From: Thermoleophilaceae bacterium
Lineage (GTDB): Bacteria > Actinomycetota > Thermoleophilia > Solirubrobacterales > Thermoleophilaceae
NCBI GenBank assembly: GCA_016929195.1
Contig: JAFGJG010000009.1
Span: 1-32,540, forward strand
Length of the DNA stretch: 32,540 bases
Direction of reading: 5' to 3'
Positions 7,599 through 16,385 of the stretch are shown here, piece by piece (the first letter of the stretch is position 1; every line of letters begins with the position of its first letter). The notes under the pieces were generated by a model. It saw nothing but the letters and a program-made list of their open reading frames with translations, did no database searches and was not told the origin of the DNA. Made by a program: the position numbers and the translations under genes.

Positions 7599-9419
7599 AT
7601 GGGCAGGCGCTTGACCCTTTTGGGTGGTTGGAGGTCCCGGCTAGGGGTGCTGGCAGTCGTGCTCGCGGCGGCGGCCGTCGCGGTCTCGCAGGCGACTGCG
7701 CACGTCGAGCGCGCCTCCTACTGGCCGAATCCCGCACCCGACCGCTCCGTGAAGCCCCCGACGGGCGGGAAGGTTCCGAAGGCGCGGAGCCTCTACACCG
7801 CGCTCGACAGGAAGCCCGCGGGGACGACCCGCGTCGTCTGCCAGGACAGCTCGATCAGCAGGCTCCGGAAGGCCATCGGCAAGGCACGGACCGAGGGCTA
7901 CAAGCTGCGGCCGTCCGAGCGCGCGCGTCACATCTCGAAGAGCCAGGGCCGGCGGCTGCTCGCGTTCAACCGCCGGCTGCGCGCCAAGTGCAGGTTCGCC
8001 TCCATCCAGGAGGCGGTCGACAGGTCCGGCAACAACGATCGCGTCGTGATCATGCCGGGGCTCTACACCGAGCCGGAGTCGCGCGCCGCGCCGACCCAGG
8101 ACCCGAGGTGCGCGGACCTGAAGCAGCTCAACGACCGCCAGGACCAGACCGGCGCGAGCCAGAGCGGTGCCGTCTCCTACGCCTACCAGGTCAAGTGCCC
8201 CAACGACCAGAACCTGATCGCCGTCATCGGCCGGGCGAACGGGAAGGGCACGGACCCGCAGCCTCCGCGTGACGACCGGCACGGCATCCCGAACCTCGGG
8301 CCCTGCATCCGCTGCAACCTCCAGCTCGAGGGCTCGGGCGTCGGGCCCGACGACGTGATCATCGACGGCGGCCGGGTCGCGTCCGGCAACAAGGGGCCCA
8401 TCGGCGCGAAGAAGGACGTCGGCATCAGGGCCGACCGGGCCGACGGCTTCGTGCTCCGGAACATGACGGTGCGGCACGTGAACGAGCACGCGATCTACGT
8501 GCTCGAGGCCGACGGCTACCGGCTCGAGCGCTTCAAGGCCTTCTACGCGGGCGAGTACGGAGTCCTCACGTTCGTCGAGGACCACGGGCTGATGCAGAAC
8601 TGCGAGGCCGCCGGGCACGGCGACTCGGGCCTGTACCCGGGCGCCGGCGCCGAGGGCGGCGACCAGCGCAAGTCGGGCCCGCGCCGCTACACGCAGGAGA
8701 TCCGCTTCTGCGACATGCACCACAACACGGGCGGCTACTCGGGCACCGACGGCAACTCCGTCTGGGTGCACCACAACGACTTCTACGACAACGCGCTCGG
8801 CTTCACGACCGACGTGTTCACCGCGGCCGGCCACCCCGGCTTCCCGCAGGACTCGGACCTGATCGAGAACAACGAGTTCTATTCGAACAACTTCAACGTC
8901 TACGCGTCCGGCTCGGACGTGGAGCCGACGATCCCCGTCCCGGTGGGCACCGGCATGTGGATCGCCGGCGGCAACCACAACATCGTCCGGCGCAACCGCT
9001 TCTGGAACAACTGGCGACGCGGAGCGATGCTGTTCGCGGTCCCCGACGGGTTCGTCTGCAGCCCGCCCCTGCACCAGGCCGGCTGCGACCCGGCCAAGCT
9101 GTCGACCTCGCACAACAACCGCTTCTACGGCAACGTCATGGGGCGGACGCCCAAGGGCAGGCGCGACCCGAACGGCACCGACTTCTGGTGGGACGAGTTC
9201 GACAAGACCCGGGGCAACTGCTGGCGGGACAACACCGGCAGCAGGGGCACCAGGAAGAGCGTCACCAGCGATCCGGTGTCCCTGCCGTCGAACTGCAAGT
9301 CGAGCTCCGGCAAGGGCAACGACGAGAACTACGGCGAGCTCGTCACGTGCGCCACGGCTCCCGAGGGCGACCCCACCACCGGGTGTCCCTGGTTCACCAC
9401 ACCGCGCGAGCCCAAGTAG
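7599..9419 (+). CDS. Secreted right-handed parallel beta-helix protein
   Basis: 606-residue exported protein. Residues 11-34 form an Arg-rich then hydrophobic signal peptide, with probable cleavage after SQATA. A basic, proline-rich stretch follows to about residue 130. SIQEAVDRSGNNDRVVIMPGLYTE (from about residue 138) is the characteristic first coil of pectate-lyase-like helices. Further coils have Asn/Asp/His-rich turns: VIIDGG, FVLRNMTVRHVNEHAIYV, VWVHHNDFYDNALG, LIENNEFYSNNFNVY, IVRRNRFWNNW. The family includes polysaccharide lyases, epimerases and adhesins, but no defined catalytic triad could be assigned, so activity is unknown. Cysteines are frequent (including CIRC and pairs near the C-terminus), consistent with extracellular disulfides. 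A lipoprotein gene overlaps its end by 37 bases. Confidence 0.8.
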   Translation: MGRRLTLLGGWRSRLGVLAVVLAAAAVAVSQATAHVERASYWPNPAPDRSVKPPTGGKVPKARSLYTALDRKPAGTTRVVCQDSSISRLRKAIGKARTEGYKLRPSERARHISKSQGRRLLAFNRRLRAKCRFASIQEAVDRSGNNDRVVIMPGLYTEPESRAAPTQDPRCADLKQLNDRQDQTGASQSGAVSYAYQVKCPNDQNLIAVIGRANGKGTDPQPPRDDRHGIPNLGPCIRCNLQLEGSGVGPDDVIIDGGRVASGNKGPIGAKKDVGIRADRADGFVLRNMTVRHVNEHAIYVLEADGYRLERFKAFYAGEYGVLTFVEDHGLMQNCEAAGHGDSGLYPGAGAEGGDQRKSGPRRYTQEIRFCDMHHNTGGYSGTDGNSVWVHHNDFYDNALGFTTDVFTAAGHPGFPQDSDLIENNEFYSNNFNVYASGSDVEPTIPVPVGTGMWIAGGNHNIVRRNRFWNNWRRGAMLFAVPDGFVCSPPLHQAGCDPAKLSTSHNNRFYGNVMGRTPKGRRDPNGTDFWWDEFDKTRGNCWRDNTGSRGTRKSVTSDPVSLPSNCKSSSGKGNDENYGELVTCATAPEGDPTTGCPWFTTPREPK

Positions 9420-9751
9420 CGGCGCTTCTGGCCGCCTGCACGCTCGCGTCGGGCTGCCTGGGCGGGGGGAGCGGCGAACCGGCTCAGAGCGCGGGCCCGA
9501 CGTTCGGGACGCCGGTCCGGCTCGTCGACTGCTCGGACTGGCGAACGGCCACGCCGTCGCAGCGGTCAGGGATCGTCGAAGGGGTCAAGGCGGTGTCGGG
9601 AGGCCCCACCGGGTCCCCGGCCGGAACCGGGGCGGTGCTGAGCGACGAGCGCGCCTACGAGCTGTTCGAGGGGTACTGCAAGGCAGGCTTCGCCAAGCGC
9701 TTCAAGCTGTACAAGCTGTACACGCGGGCCGCGGCGTTCGGGGGCGGGTAG
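9383..9751 (+). CDS. Small putative lipoprotein with a conserved C-DW...C domain
   Basis: Putative 122-residue lipoprotein. The GTG at 9383 gives a short n-region, a hydrophobic stretch and a lipobox-like ASGC with Cys25, followed by a Gly/Ser linker. The body has VDCSDWRTATPSQR, a Gly/Pro loop, LSDERAYELFEGYC and a basic C-terminus (FKLYKLYTRAAAF). The two body cysteines may form a disulfide. The pattern resembles short actinobacterial envelope proteins, but I cannot name a characterised family; an HdeA-like helical fold is only a guess. Translation overlaps the beta-helix gene by 37 bases, suggesting coupled expression and a shared role outside the membrane. Confidence 0.6.
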   Translation: MSLVHHTARAQVAALLAACTLASGCLGGGSGEPAQSAGPTFGTPVRLVDCSDWRTATPSQRSGIVEGVKAVSGGPTGSPAGTGAVLSDERAYELFEGYCKAGFAKRFKLYKLYTRAAAFGGG

Positions 9752-9760
9752 CGGGCCTGA

Positions 9761-9766
9761 GAGAAT
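9761..9766 (+). promoter_or_regulatory. -10-like hexamer GAGAAT before dgt
   Basis: GAGAAT ends 7 nt before the GTG at 9774 (10 nt before the alternative ATG at 9777). It lies in the only sizeable gap upstream of the dgt-dnaG-sigA cluster, so it may be the operon promoter. This is inferred from spacing and from lack of an SD. Confidence 0.35.
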
Positions 9767-9773
9767 CAGACGT

Positions 9774-10778
9774 GTGATGAGCCGCACCGCCGCCAGCGCT
9801 CCGGTCTCCTTCCGCGAACGCGTGGAGCGGCTCGAGGAGGAATTCCGCTCGCCGCTCGCCACGCCGTCCTACCCCGCGCGCCGTACCCGCGAGGAGCCGG
9901 ACTCGGATCACCGCACGCCGTTCCAGCGCGACCGCGACCGGATCGTGCACTCGAAGGCGTTCCGCCGCCTCAAGCACAAGACGCAGGTGTTCATCGCTCC
10001 GGAGGGCGACCACTACCGCACGCGGCTCACCCACACGCTCGAGGCGTGCGGCATCGCGCGCAACGTGGCGCGCGCGCTCGGGCTGAACGAGGACCTGACC
10101 GAGGCGATCGGCCTGGGGCACGACCTCGGGCACCCGCCCTTCGGGCACATCGGCGAGGAGGTGCTCGACGCCTGCGTGCGCGACCGCTGGGGCAGCGCGT
10201 TCCGCCACAACGAGCACTCGCTGCGCGTGGTCGAGCGCATCGAGGATCTGAACCTGACGGAGCAGGTCCGGGACGGGATCCTCCGCCACACGGGGCCGGA
10301 GCCGCCTGCGACCCTCGAGGGCAGGATCGTGCGCGTCGTGGACCGAATCGCCTACATCAACCACGACATCGACGACGCCGTCCGCGCCGGCATCCTCAGG
10401 TTCGAGAGCCTTCCGCGGGCCGAGATCGAGCTGCTCGGCGCGACCGGCTCCGAGCGGATCGAGACGCTCGTGCGCGACCTCCTCGAGCGCTCCGAGACGG
10501 CCGGGGACATCGTCCAGGGCGAGGAGGTCGGCGGCGCGATGCTGCGCCTCCGCGAGTTCATGTTCGCGAGCGTGTACCTCGGGCCCGACGCGCAGCACGA
10601 GAAGCCGCGCATCGAGCGGATGCTCCGGGCGCTGTTCGACCATCTGGCCGAGAGCCCGCCGCCCCCGCAGACCCCGGACGCCGGCGACGAGCAGCGCGTG
10701 GTCGACTGGCTCGCGGGCATGACCGACCGCTTCGCCGTCCGCTCGTTCGCCGACCTGTCCGTGCCCCGGGGGTTCTGA
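9774..10778 (+). CDS. dgt: dGTPase-like HD phosphohydrolase
   Basis: 334-residue deoxyguanosinetriphosphate triphosphohydrolase-like protein, expected to cleave dNTPs to deoxynucleosides and triphosphate. The HD-domain residues are visible: His87 in RLTHTLEACGIARN, His116-Asp117 in GHDLGHPPFGH, and a later Asp in VVDRIAYINHDIDD. KAFRRLKHKTQVF near residue 62 is a family signature. The start could be GTG 9774 or ATG 9777; the GTG fits the 7-nt gap to GAGAAT. It is followed after 2 bases by dnaG, and that pair continues into the sigma factor, matching the known actinobacterial dgt-dnaG arrangement. Length fits the short, non-Dgt-insert class. Confidence 0.92.
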   Translation: MMSRTAASAPVSFRERVERLEEEFRSPLATPSYPARRTREEPDSDHRTPFQRDRDRIVHSKAFRRLKHKTQVFIAPEGDHYRTRLTHTLEACGIARNVARALGLNEDLTEAIGLGHDLGHPPFGHIGEEVLDACVRDRWGSAFRHNEHSLRVVERIEDLNLTEQVRDGILRHTGPEPPATLEGRIVRVVDRIAYINHDIDDAVRAGILRFESLPRAEIELLGATGSERIETLVRDLLERSETAGDIVQGEEVGGAMLRLREFMFASVYLGPDAQHEKPRIERMLRALFDHLAESPPPPQTPDAGDEQRVVDWLAGMTDRFAVRSFADLSVPRGF

Positions 10779-10780
10779 GC

Positions 10781-12517
10781 GTGGCCCTCTTCACCAAGGA
10801 CTCGATCGAGCGCGTGCGCGAGGCGGTGGACATGGTCGAGCTCGTGAGCGCGAAGACCGACCTGCGCCGCGCCGGCAGCCGGTGGGTGGGGCTCTGCCCG
10901 TTCCACGACGAGCGCACCCCGTCATTCTCCGTGAACCCCGAGGACAAGCTGTACTACTGCTTCGGCTGCCAGAAGGGCGGCGACGCGATCGGCTTCCTCC
11001 AGGAGGTCGAGGGGCTCGACTTCCAGGAGGCGATCGAGACGCTCGCCGAGCGCTACAACGTGCGGCTCGAGCGCGAGGACGAGGATCCCGAGGCCGACCG
11101 CAAGCGCCGCGAGCGCGACCGCCTCCTCGGCCTGCTCGACCGGACCGCGCGCTTCTACGCGTCGTACCTCGAGACCTCCGGCGAGGCCGCCAAGGCGCGC
11201 GCCTACCTCGCCGAGCGCGGCTTCAGTGAGGAGACCCTGCGCGAGTTCCGGGTGGGCTACTCGCCGAGCGCCTGGGACCGGGTGCTCACCGGCGCGCAGC
11301 GCGACGGCTACTCGCCGCAGGAGCTGCTCGACGCCGGGCTCGCCCAGCGCAACCAGCAGGGCAGCCTCTACGACCGCTTTCGCGGCCGGATCATGTTCCC
11401 GCTCGCCGACCTGCGCGGCCGCGTGCTCGGCTTCGGCGCGCGGGCGATGGCCGAGGGGCGCGGGCCGAAGTACCTGAACAGCTCCGAGAGCCGGATCTAC
11501 CGCAAGGGGCGCCAGCTCTTCGGGATCGACGTCGCACGCTCGCATGCCACGAAGTCCGGGCGGATCGTGGTGGTCGAGGGGTACACCGATGTGCTTGCGA
11601 TGCACCAGGCGGGCATCAGGGAGACCGTCGCGATCATGGGCACCGCGCTCACGGAGGACCAGGTCGTGGAGCTGGCGAAGGTCGCCAAGCACGTGATTCT
11701 CGCCCTCGATGCCGACCGGGCCGGCCAGGAGGCGATGCTGCGGGCGGCCAGGCTGGCAAAGGATCGCGACCTGGAGCTGGGGGCGGTTGAGATGCCCGAG
11801 GGCGCGGATCCCGCAGAGGTGCTGCAGAAGGGCGGGCCGGACGCGATGAACGGCCTTCTGGAGCGTGCCAGGGGCATGATCGAGTTTCAGGTCCACCGGG
11901 TACTTGCCGATGCAGAGCTTGATACGCCAGCAGGCAGGGATCGCGCCCTGGAATCGGCCAGGCGCCTGATCGCCGACGTTCCGAAGAGCTCTGCTTTGAG
12001 ACAAGAACTGGTCCGCACCGTGGCAGACCGTCTAGACCTTCCACCCGACCTTGTGATCGCCCAAGTCCCACATCGCTCCGAGCCCGCCCGCGTCGCCCGC
12101 TCGCCGGGTCAGATCGCCCTCGGGCCGGAGGAGGCCTTCCTGGCCTCCTGCCTCGCGAGCGGCGAGGTCGGCATGGCGACTCTGGAAGGCGCCTCTGCCG
12201 ATGTCTTCTCCTCCCAGCTGATGCGGAAGGCTCGCGAGCATCTCGTGACGAGCTTCCACGACCCGCTCGCCGGGTTGCAGGACGGAGATCCCGAACTCGG
12301 CCGTCTCGTGGCCGGAGTCGTCGCCAAGGCGGACACGCAGCAGCCGGCGTCGGAGGCGAGCCTGCGACTGAGCTTCCTGCAGTTGGAGCAGCGCCGCATC
12401 GACCGCGAGCTCCGGCGAGCCGGCGAGGCCGCCGATCGGAGCATGCAGGACCGGCTCGCCGCCGCGCGTCAGGATGTGAGGCGTGAGATGGACGCAGTGA
12501 TGGGACAGATGGCATGA
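10781..12517 (+). CDS. dnaG: DNA primase DnaG
   Basis: 578-residue bacterial primase that lays down RNA primers on the lagging strand. The CHC2 zinc finger is Cys39, His42, Cys60, Cys63 ([12 protein letters not shown]...[11 protein letters not shown]). The catalytic core follows, and the TOPRIM domain is marked by VVVEGYTDV (Glu266) and ALDADRAG (Asp310, Asp312). The C-terminal DnaB-interacting helical part starts about residue 430. The GTG start lies 2 bases after dgt. The 3' third (about 11,880-12,060) is noticeably less GC-rich than the surroundings and could host an internal promoter for the sigma gene. The stop overlaps the sigma ATG by 4 bases (ATGA). Confidence 0.96.
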   Translation: MALFTKDSIERVREAVDMVELVSAKTDLRRAGSRWVGLCPFHDERTPSFSVNPEDKLYYCFGCQKGGDAIGFLQEVEGLDFQEAIETLAERYNVRLEREDEDPEADRKRRERDRLLGLLDRTARFYASYLETSGEAAKARAYLAERGFSEETLREFRVGYSPSAWDRVLTGAQRDGYSPQELLDAGLAQRNQQGSLYDRFRGRIMFPLADLRGRVLGFGARAMAEGRGPKYLNSSESRIYRKGRQLFGIDVARSHATKSGRIVVVEGYTDVLAMHQAGIRETVAIMGTALTEDQVVELAKVAKHVILALDADRAGQEAMLRAARLAKDRDLELGAVEMPEGADPAEVLQKGGPDAMNGLLERARGMIEFQVHRVLADAELDTPAGRDRALESARRLIADVPKSSALRQELVRTVADRLDLPPDLVIAQVPHRSEPARVARSPGQIALGPEEAFLASCLASGEVGMATLEGASADVFSSQLMRKAREHLVTSFHDPLAGLQDGDPELGRLVAGVVAKADTQQPASEASLRLSFLQLEQRRIDRELRRAGEAADRSMQDRLAAARQDVRREMDAVMGQMA

Positions 12518-13482
12518 CCGGCGAGAGCGCATACGAGACCGACGAGCCGAAGGGCGTCGACGGCGAAGAGCTGGACGAGCCCGGGGATCTGTACGACGAG
12601 GGCGGCGTCGTCACGTCGGGCCTCGAGGTCGCCCCGCCCGAGCAGGGCGCGGAGGACGCGGTCCGGCTCTATCTCCGCTCGATCGGCCGCGTTCCGCTTC
12701 TGACCCGCGAGGACGAGGTGCGCCTCGCCAAGCGGATCGAGATGAACGACATGTCGGCGAAGAACTCGCTGATCGAGGCGAACCTGCGTCTCGTCGTGTC
12801 GATCGCCAAGCGCTACACCGGTCGCGGCCTGACGCTGCTCGACCTCATCCAGGAGGGCAACCTCGGGCTCATCCGCGCGGTCGAGAAGTTCGACTGGCGG
12901 CGCGGCTTCAAGTTCTCGACCTACGCGACCTGGTGGATCCGCCAGGCGATCACCCGAGCGCTCGCGGACCAGTCGCGCACCATCCGCATCCCGGTGCACA
13001 TGGTCGAGCGGATGAACCGCGTGGCGCGCGCAAAGCGGATGCTGCTTCAGCGGAACAACCGCGAGCCCACGTTCGAGGAGATCGGCGAGCTGGTGGACAT
13101 GGCGCCGAAGAAGGTCGAGGAGATCCTCAAGCTGGGCCAGGAGCCGGTGTCGCTCGAGGCGCCGGTCGGCGGGGAGGAGGGCGACGCCTCGCTCGGAGAC
13201 TTCATCGAGGACTCGGCCGGCGACCGCCCGCTCGAGATCGTGGCGAACGAGATCCGCGACGCGGACCTACAGCAGGTGCTGGAGGCGCTCCCCTGGCGCG
13301 AGCGCCGCGTGATCGAGCTGCGCTACGGCCTGGGCGACGAGGGCCCGCTGACCCTCGAGGACATCGGCCACCAGGTGGGCGTCACCCGCGAGCGGGTGCG
13401 GCAGATCGAGTCGAAGACGCTCGCGATGCTGAAGAGCTCCGGCAGCGCCGAGAGGCTTGCCGGCACGGCCGACGAAGCCTGA
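12514..13482 (+). CDS. sigA: Primary-type RNA polymerase sigma factor (RpoD/SigA family)
   Basis: 322-residue sigma-70 factor of group 1/2. It has an acidic N-terminus (about 1-45), region 1.2 ([17 protein letters not shown]), region 2 ([53 protein letters not shown]), region 3 ([13 protein letters not shown]) and region 4 with the -35-binding helix-turn-helix [21 protein letters not shown]. The long region 1.1 of proteobacterial RpoD is absent, which is common in Gram-positives. The ATGA overlap with dnaG and location in a dgt-dnaG-rpoD macromolecular-synthesis operon favour the housekeeping sigma, though a second paralogue elsewhere cannot be excluded. Confidence 0.92.
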   Translation: MTGESAYETDEPKGVDGEELDEPGDLYDEGGVVTSGLEVAPPEQGAEDAVRLYLRSIGRVPLLTREDEVRLAKRIEMNDMSAKNSLIEANLRLVVSIAKRYTGRGLTLLDLIQEGNLGLIRAVEKFDWRRGFKFSTYATWWIRQAITRALADQSRTIRIPVHMVERMNRVARAKRMLLQRNNREPTFEEIGELVDMAPKKVEEILKLGQEPVSLEAPVGGEEGDASLGDFIEDSAGDRPLEIVANEIRDADLQQVLEALPWRERRVIELRYGLGDEGPLTLEDIGHQVGVTRERVRQIESKTLAMLKSSGSAERLAGTADEA

Positions 13483-13507
13483 TCCGACGCTATCCTCGCA
13501 TTGCCGT

Positions 13508-13578
13508 TCCCCGGTGATGTAACGGCAACATGACTGACTGTTAATCAGTTCTTGGTGGTTCGAATCCACCCCGGGGAG
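13508..13578 (+). tRNA. tRNA-Asn (GTT)
   Basis: The cloverleaf folds by eye: acceptor 13508-13514 (TCCCCGG) pairs with 13571-13577 (CCGGGGA); D arm ATGT/ACAT; anticodon stem ACTGA/TCAGT at 13533-13537 and 13545-13549 with loop CTGTTAA, anticodon GTT at 13540-13542; T arm GGTGG/CCACC with loop TTCGAAT; discriminator G13578. CCA is not encoded. TATCCT at 13491-13496 is a plausible -10. The convergent glycosyltransferase stop codon begins only 3 bases after the tRNA. Confidence 0.95.
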
Positions 13579-13580
13579 CC

Positions 13581-14792
13581 TCACACGACGGACCGGGCGG
13601 CCAGCGCCTCCACGGCATCGGCCGCCGCAGCCTCGCCGGGATGCTCCCGGCTCCAGGCCCTCAGCGACTCGGCCCGCCGCGCGTAGCCCGGCTCCGCCAG
13701 CAGGCGCCGCACGGCGAGCCGCACGCCGCGTGCCGTCTGGAGGCGCCGCGGCAGCGACACGCCCAGCCCGGACCACCGCAGCCGCGCCGCGTTCTCGGTC
13801 TGGTCGCCGGCGTACGGGCAGGCCACGACCGGCGCGCCGGAGGCGACCGAGCGGACGACCGTGCCGTGCCCGGCGTGGCAGACCACCGCGTCACAGAGCG
13901 GCATCGTGCGCGCGTACGAGACCCACTCCACCAGCCGTGTGTTCGGGGGCGCCGGCAGCGGGGACTTCGGCACGCGCCGGTTCCACGTGGCGAGCACCCG
14001 GACCGGCTCGTCCGCAAGTCCCGCGATCGCCGCGCGCAGCAGCTCGTGGTCCGGGTCCTGGGCCGTGCTCGGCGCGATGAGCACGAGCGGGTCGTCGCCG
14101 GGTGGCGGCTCGACCTCGCCGAACGGCTGCTCCCACATCAGCGGGCCGGTCACGCGCACGCCCTCCGGCCGGTCGGGGCGCGGGTATTCGAGCTGGGGGA
14201 ACGTGGCGACGAGCGCCAGGTCGCGCGAGATGCCGCCGTGCACGCGGTCGAGCGGCGGCAGGCCGACCAGCTCGCGTGCGCCGTTCAGCTCGCGGCGGCC
14301 GCGCTCCTCGCCCGCGGACAGCAGCGGGGCGAGCGATCCCCAGAGGCGCTCGCCCATCCGCGTGCGGGCGTGGATGGCGCCGACGGAGTAGGGAGGCAGG
14401 CCCGCCGTCCCCACGGGATACACGTGCGGGATCAGCGTGGCCCACGGGCGCCCCTCCGCCTGAGCGGCGAGCGAGGCCGCGACGGTGAGGATGTCCACGA
14501 CGACCGCGTCGGGGTCGGCCTCGCGGACGAGCGCCCGGGTCGTGCCGCAGGCGCGCACCGCCGCCTCGTAGATCCCGAGGGGCGCATGCCCCTCCAGCGG
14601 GTGGTACTCCGGGGCGGCCGCAAAGCGCATGCCCTCGCGCTCCACGTGCTCGCGCCATCGCTCCCATGTCTCGAGCCAGACCTCGTGACCGCGGGCGACG
14701 AGCTCGCGGCCCAGCGCGATCGCCGGGAAGGCGTGCCCGGGGTCGCCGAAGGCGGCGATGAGGAGGCGCCGCCTGGGCGCCGTTCCCGTCAG
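13581..14792 (-). CDS. MGT/GT1-family glycosyltransferase, probable CTG start
   Basis: GT-B glycosyltransferase of the UDP-glycosyltransferase/MGT type, about 403 residues from the proposed start. The C-terminal donor-binding motif is clear: CHAGHGTVVRSV and PVVACPYAGDQTENA. The first in-frame ATG/GTG/TTG is GTG 14645, but the frame stays open upstream and encodes an essential N-terminal Rossmann strand and helix (LLIAAFGDPGHAFPAIALG, then LVARGHEVW). The only candidate beginning just before that is CTG at 14792-14790, which overlaps the TGA of the upstream oxidoreductase gene by two bases. A CTG start coupled to the stop is therefore proposed. Acceptor and sugar are unknown; macrolide-type GTs, glycolipid or sterol glucosylation are possibilities. 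Confidence 0.82.
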   Translation of the reverse strand: MTGTAPRRRLLIAAFGDPGHAFPAIALGRELVARGHEVWLETWERWREHVEREGMRFAAAPEYHPLEGHAPLGIYEAAVRACGTTRALVREADPDAVVVDILTVAASLAAQAEGRPWATLIPHVYPVGTAGLPPYSVGAIHARTRMGERLWGSLAPLLSAGEERGRRELNGARELVGLPPLDRVHGGISRDLALVATFPQLEYPRPDRPEGVRVTGPLMWEQPFGEVEPPPGDDPLVLIAPSTAQDPDHELLRAAIAGLADEPVRVLATWNRRVPKSPLPAPPNTRLVEWVSYARTMPLCDAVVCHAGHGTVVRSVASGAPVVACPYAGDQTENAARLRWSGLGVSLPRRLQTARGVRLAVRRLLAEPGYARRAESLRAWSREHPGEAAAADAVEALAARSVV

Positions 14793-15823
14793 AGCATCTC
14801 CGCCAGGTCTTGCACCATCTTCCGGCGGCTCTCCGCATCCGGAGCGATCGTCGAGACGATCAGCGTGCCCACGCCCGCATCCTCGTAGACCCTCAGCCGG
14901 TCGCGGACCTTGTCGCGCGGCCCGACGATCGCGACCGTGTCGATCAGCTCGGGCGGGAGCGCGGCGGCGGCCTCCTCCTTCTTGCCGTCGAGGTAGAGGT
15001 CCTGGACGGTGTTGGCGGCGTCCTCGAAGCCGTAGCGGCGGACGAGCGCGTTGTAGAAGTTCTTGTCGCGCGAGCCCATCCCGCCGACGTAGAGGGCGAT
15101 CAGGTGCCGCACCGAGTCGCGGGCGCGGTCGACGTCGTCGTCGATGCAGACGCTCACCGAGGGCGCGATGTCGAAGCTCCCGTTCAGCTCACGCCCGGCG
15201 CGCCCCGCGCCCTCCTCGAGCAGCTCGCGCGACTCGCCCACGTGCTCCGGCGAGAAGAAGATCGGGATCCAGCCGTCGGCGATCTCGCCGGTCAGCTGCA
15301 TGTTCTTCGGCCCGATCGCGGCGATGTAGATCGGGATCCGCTCCTGCACCGGCCCGATCATCAGCTTGAGCGCCTTGCCGGGGCCGTCGGGCAGGGGGAG
15401 GGTGTACTGCTCGCCGTCGTACTCGAGCCGCTCGCGGGCGAGCGCCTTGCGCACGATCTGGACGTAGTCGCGCGTGCGGCCCAGCTGGTTGGCGAAGCGC
15501 TGGCCGTGCCAGCCCTCGGCCACCTGCGGGCCCGACGAGCCGATGCCGAGCAGCACGCGGCCGTTCGACAGGTGGTCGAGCGTCGCGGCCGTCATCGCGG
15601 TCATGGCGGGCGAGCGGGCGGGCATCTGGAAGATCGCCGAGCCGAGCCGGATGCGCTCTGTCTGCCCGGCGAGCCAGGCCAGCACGGTGGCCGCGTCCGA
15701 GCCGTAGGCCTCTGCGGCCCAGACTGAGTCGAAGCCGGCGTCCTCCGCGGCCTTGACGAGGCCGAGCTGCTCGTCGACCGTGAGTCCCAGGCCCCAGTAG
15801 CCCAGGTTCAGACCCAAGCGCAT
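14789..15823 (-). CDS. LLM-class F420-dependent oxidoreductase
   Basis: 344-residue luciferase-like TIM-barrel oxidoreductase. The protein begins RLGLNLGYWGLGLT and contains AEDAGFDSVWAAEAYGSD, RIRLGSAIFQMPARSP, LDHLSNGRVLLGIGSSGPQV and EIADGWIPIFFSPEH, which fit the F420-dependent Rv3520c-like subfamily. It would reduce or oxidise an unknown substrate using F420. The ATG at 15823 is chosen over an upstream in-frame ATG because AAGGAGAG (15835-15828) lies just 4 bases before it, one of the few clear SD sites in the window. It is transcribed ahead of the glycosyltransferase, and their stop/start codons overlap, so a joint pathway is likely. Confidence 0.9.
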   Translation of the reverse strand: MRLGLNLGYWGLGLTVDEQLGLVKAAEDAGFDSVWAAEAYGSDAATVLAWLAGQTERIRLGSAIFQMPARSPAMTAMTAATLDHLSNGRVLLGIGSSGPQVAEGWHGQRFANQLGRTRDYVQIVRKALARERLEYDGEQYTLPLPDGPGKALKLMIGPVQERIPIYIAAIGPKNMQLTGEIADGWIPIFFSPEHVGESRELLEEGAGRAGRELNGSFDIAPSVSVCIDDDVDRARDSVRHLIALYVGGMGSRDKNFYNALVRRYGFEDAANTVQDLYLDGKKEEAAAALPPELIDTVAIVGPRDKVRDRLRVYEDAGVGTLIVSTIAPDAESRRKMVQDLAEML

Positions 15824-15872
15824 GCAACTCTCCTTGTCGATGGTTGAACGACGGCGACCGGAGCGCCATCCT

Positions 15873-16385
15873 ATGGGAGTGGCACGCCGCCGTCCCGCAC
15901 GTGAGCTGCGCATCGCGATCGACTGCATGCCGCTCCGCAGCCGCGAGGCGATGCTCGGCGGGATCGAGGCGAACAACATCATCGTGGGCGCCTACACCGA
16001 CCGCCGGGGCGGGGTCTGCCCGATGCTCGCGGCGCACCGCAACGGCGGCCGCACCGACCTCGCGAGCTTCGCCCGCGCGTGGGACCGCTACACCGGGGCG
16101 CGCGGCCGCGCGCGTGCCGCGACGGCCCGCGAGCTGAACACGCTGCGCGCGATGCTCGAGGCGAGCATCGCGCTGGACTCGCTTCCGGAGCTGCCGCGCC
16201 GCGATGAGCTGCCGCGGCCGAAGCGGGACACCGGGGAGCGCCACCGCGCACGCGAGCTGCGCCACCGTGCCGGCTGGGCCTGGCTGCGCCCGTTCAGGCG
16301 GCTCGACGAGTACGAGCGCGCGCTCGCGGAGCTGGAGGCCGCCGAGCGCGAGCGCAGCGACGCCGAGGCGCTCGTCTCGGCCTAG
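15873..16385 (+). CDS. Conserved hypothetical protein
   Basis: 170-residue basic protein (169 without Met 1 alternative considerations) with no recognised domain. The N-terminal half is the most constrained-looking: LRIAIDCMPLRSREAM, then GAYTDRRGGVCPML and AAHRNGG, with RTDLASFARAWDRYTG after it. The second half is Arg/Glu-rich and helical, including an amphipathic C-terminal helix (LAELEAAERERSD). I have a memory of similar proteins across Thermoleophilia but cannot assign a function. The start may be ATG 15873 or GTG 15879; the latter lies 6 nt after CATCCT. It is divergent from the LLM gene (starts 49 bases apart) and shares its stop CTAG with the convergent SDR. Confidence 0.65.
   Translation: MGVARRRPARELRIAIDCMPLRSREAMLGGIEANNIIVGAYTDRRGGVCPMLAAHRNGGRTDLASFARAWDRYTGARGRARAATARELNTLRAMLEASIALDSLPELPRRDELPRPKRDTGERHRARELRHRAGWAWLRPFRRLDEYERALAELEAAERERSDAEALVSA

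Noticed and set aside
7641-9113. 490-residue minus-strand frame opposite the beta-helix gene
   Set aside because: Low-complexity Val/Arg/Ala composition typical of a GC-rich antisense frame; the + strand has a signal peptide and beta-helix coils.
13641-14888. 415-residue + strand frame opposite the glycosyltransferase
   Set aside because: Arg/His-rich shadow; the minus strand encodes the GT donor-site motif.
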